Shown piece by piece: positions 5,011 through 5,341 of a DNA stretch of 5,341 nucleotides. The stretch comes from Bacillota bacterium. Lineage in GTDB: Bacteria > Bacillota > Clostridia > Oscillospirales > Ruminococcaceae. A program made the translations under genes and the position numbers. The stretch is taken from assembly GCA_023451415.1 (NCBI GenBank), contig JAEXZK010000208.1, forward strand, positions 1 to 5,341, read 5' to 3'. The notes beneath the pieces are model-generated. The model was not told the origin of the DNA. It did no database searches and saw only the letters and a program-made list of their open reading frames with translations. Positions within the stretch are counted from its first letter, which is position 1; every line of letters begins with the position of its first letter.

Positions 5011-5341
5011 TTAGTTTTGCTTCCGGAGCGCTGCCAGCTGTGCCAGTGCCCTGGGATAAGGCTCTTGGGGGATCAGCTCCGGCTTGCCGAAGAAATAGCC
5101 CTGGAAATAATCCGTTCCGCACTCCAGGAGCACTTGCAGCTCTTCAGCCGTCTCCACACCTTCGGCCACCACCTTGATACCCCGGCCGTGGGAGAAGTCA
5201 GCCAGGCTCTGGAACATGGCCCTCCGGTCCGGATCGCTGCCGATACCCCGGACGATGCTCATGTCGATCTTGACATACTCGGGCATCAGGTCCAGGAGGA
5301 CGGCGTTGCTGTTGTAGCCGGTGCCAAAGTCATCCAGAGCC
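5011..5341 (-). CDS. EAL-domain cyclic-di-GMP phosphodiesterase, C-terminal part (partial)
   Basis: The last 109 residues of the protein are in the window; the frame is open to the right edge and the N-terminus is outside. EAL-family core motifs appear in order: DDFGTGYNS with the metal-binding Asp pair, KID with the catalytic lysine, VVAEGVET with the conserved glutamate, and YFQGYFFGKP near the end. All are intact, so hydrolysis of cyclic-di-GMP to pGpG is likely, although the EAL tripeptide itself lies outside the window. Such domains are often joined to GGDEF, PAS or membrane sensor domains, which cannot be judged here. The gene converges on the permease-hydrolase operon. The strong bidirectional hairpin at 4795-4833 may terminate it, about 180 bases past the TAA at 5011-5013. 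Confidence 0.9.
   Translation of the reverse strand, partial: ALDDFGTGYNSNAVLLDLMPEYVKIDMSIVRGIGSDPDRRAMFQSLADFSHGRGIKVVAEGVETAEELQVLLECGTDYFQGYFFGKPELIPQEPYPRALAQLAALRKQN

Noticed and set aside
4737..5177. Plus-strand frame of 146 residues over the terminator and EAL gene
   Set aside because: It runs through a perfect terminator hairpin and is antisense to the conserved EAL motifs.

Overview
The window looks like a GC-rich Firmicutes chromosome, most plausibly a gut Oscillospiraceae/Clostridia relative. This rests on the strong AGGAGG-type ribosome binding sites, high GC, the gene families present and an RND efflux operon of the kind found in that group. The assignment is an inference; no rRNA or other marker gene is present.

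Layout. (1) Positions 1-442, minus strand: the wreck of an RND multidrug-efflux operon. The first ~30 codons of what looks like an adaptor gene are joined, inside a ~21-bp segment that reads sensibly in both frames, to the last ~85 codons of the inner-membrane permease. The 5' end of a third exported-protein gene, probably a TolC-like partner, follows. A tRNA 5'-half look-alike lies at the extreme left edge. (2) 596-1001, minus: an intact ArsC/Spx-family thioredoxin-fold protein with its own terminator. (3) 1002-1561: a 560-bp gene-free stretch with four related palindromic repeat copies, showing a compensatory base change between copies. (4) 1562-2593, minus: a zinc-dependent medium-chain alcohol dehydrogenase with a good promoter. 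(5) 2757-4672, plus, divergent from the dehydrogenase: an SLC13/YbiR-like anion permease followed 26 bp later by an alpha/beta hydrolase, probably one operon, closed by a 17-bp perfect bidirectional terminator. (6) 4834-5010: non-coding, with nested inverted repeats. (7) 5011-end, minus: the C-terminal part of an EAL-domain cyclic-di-GMP phosphodiesterase.

The dehydrogenase and the permease/hydrolase pair share a 163-bp divergent promoter region, so they may respond to a common signal, but no regulator gene is visible. No complete new multi-gene system was found. The two most notable items are the deletion scar in the efflux operon and the covarying palindromic repeat array.
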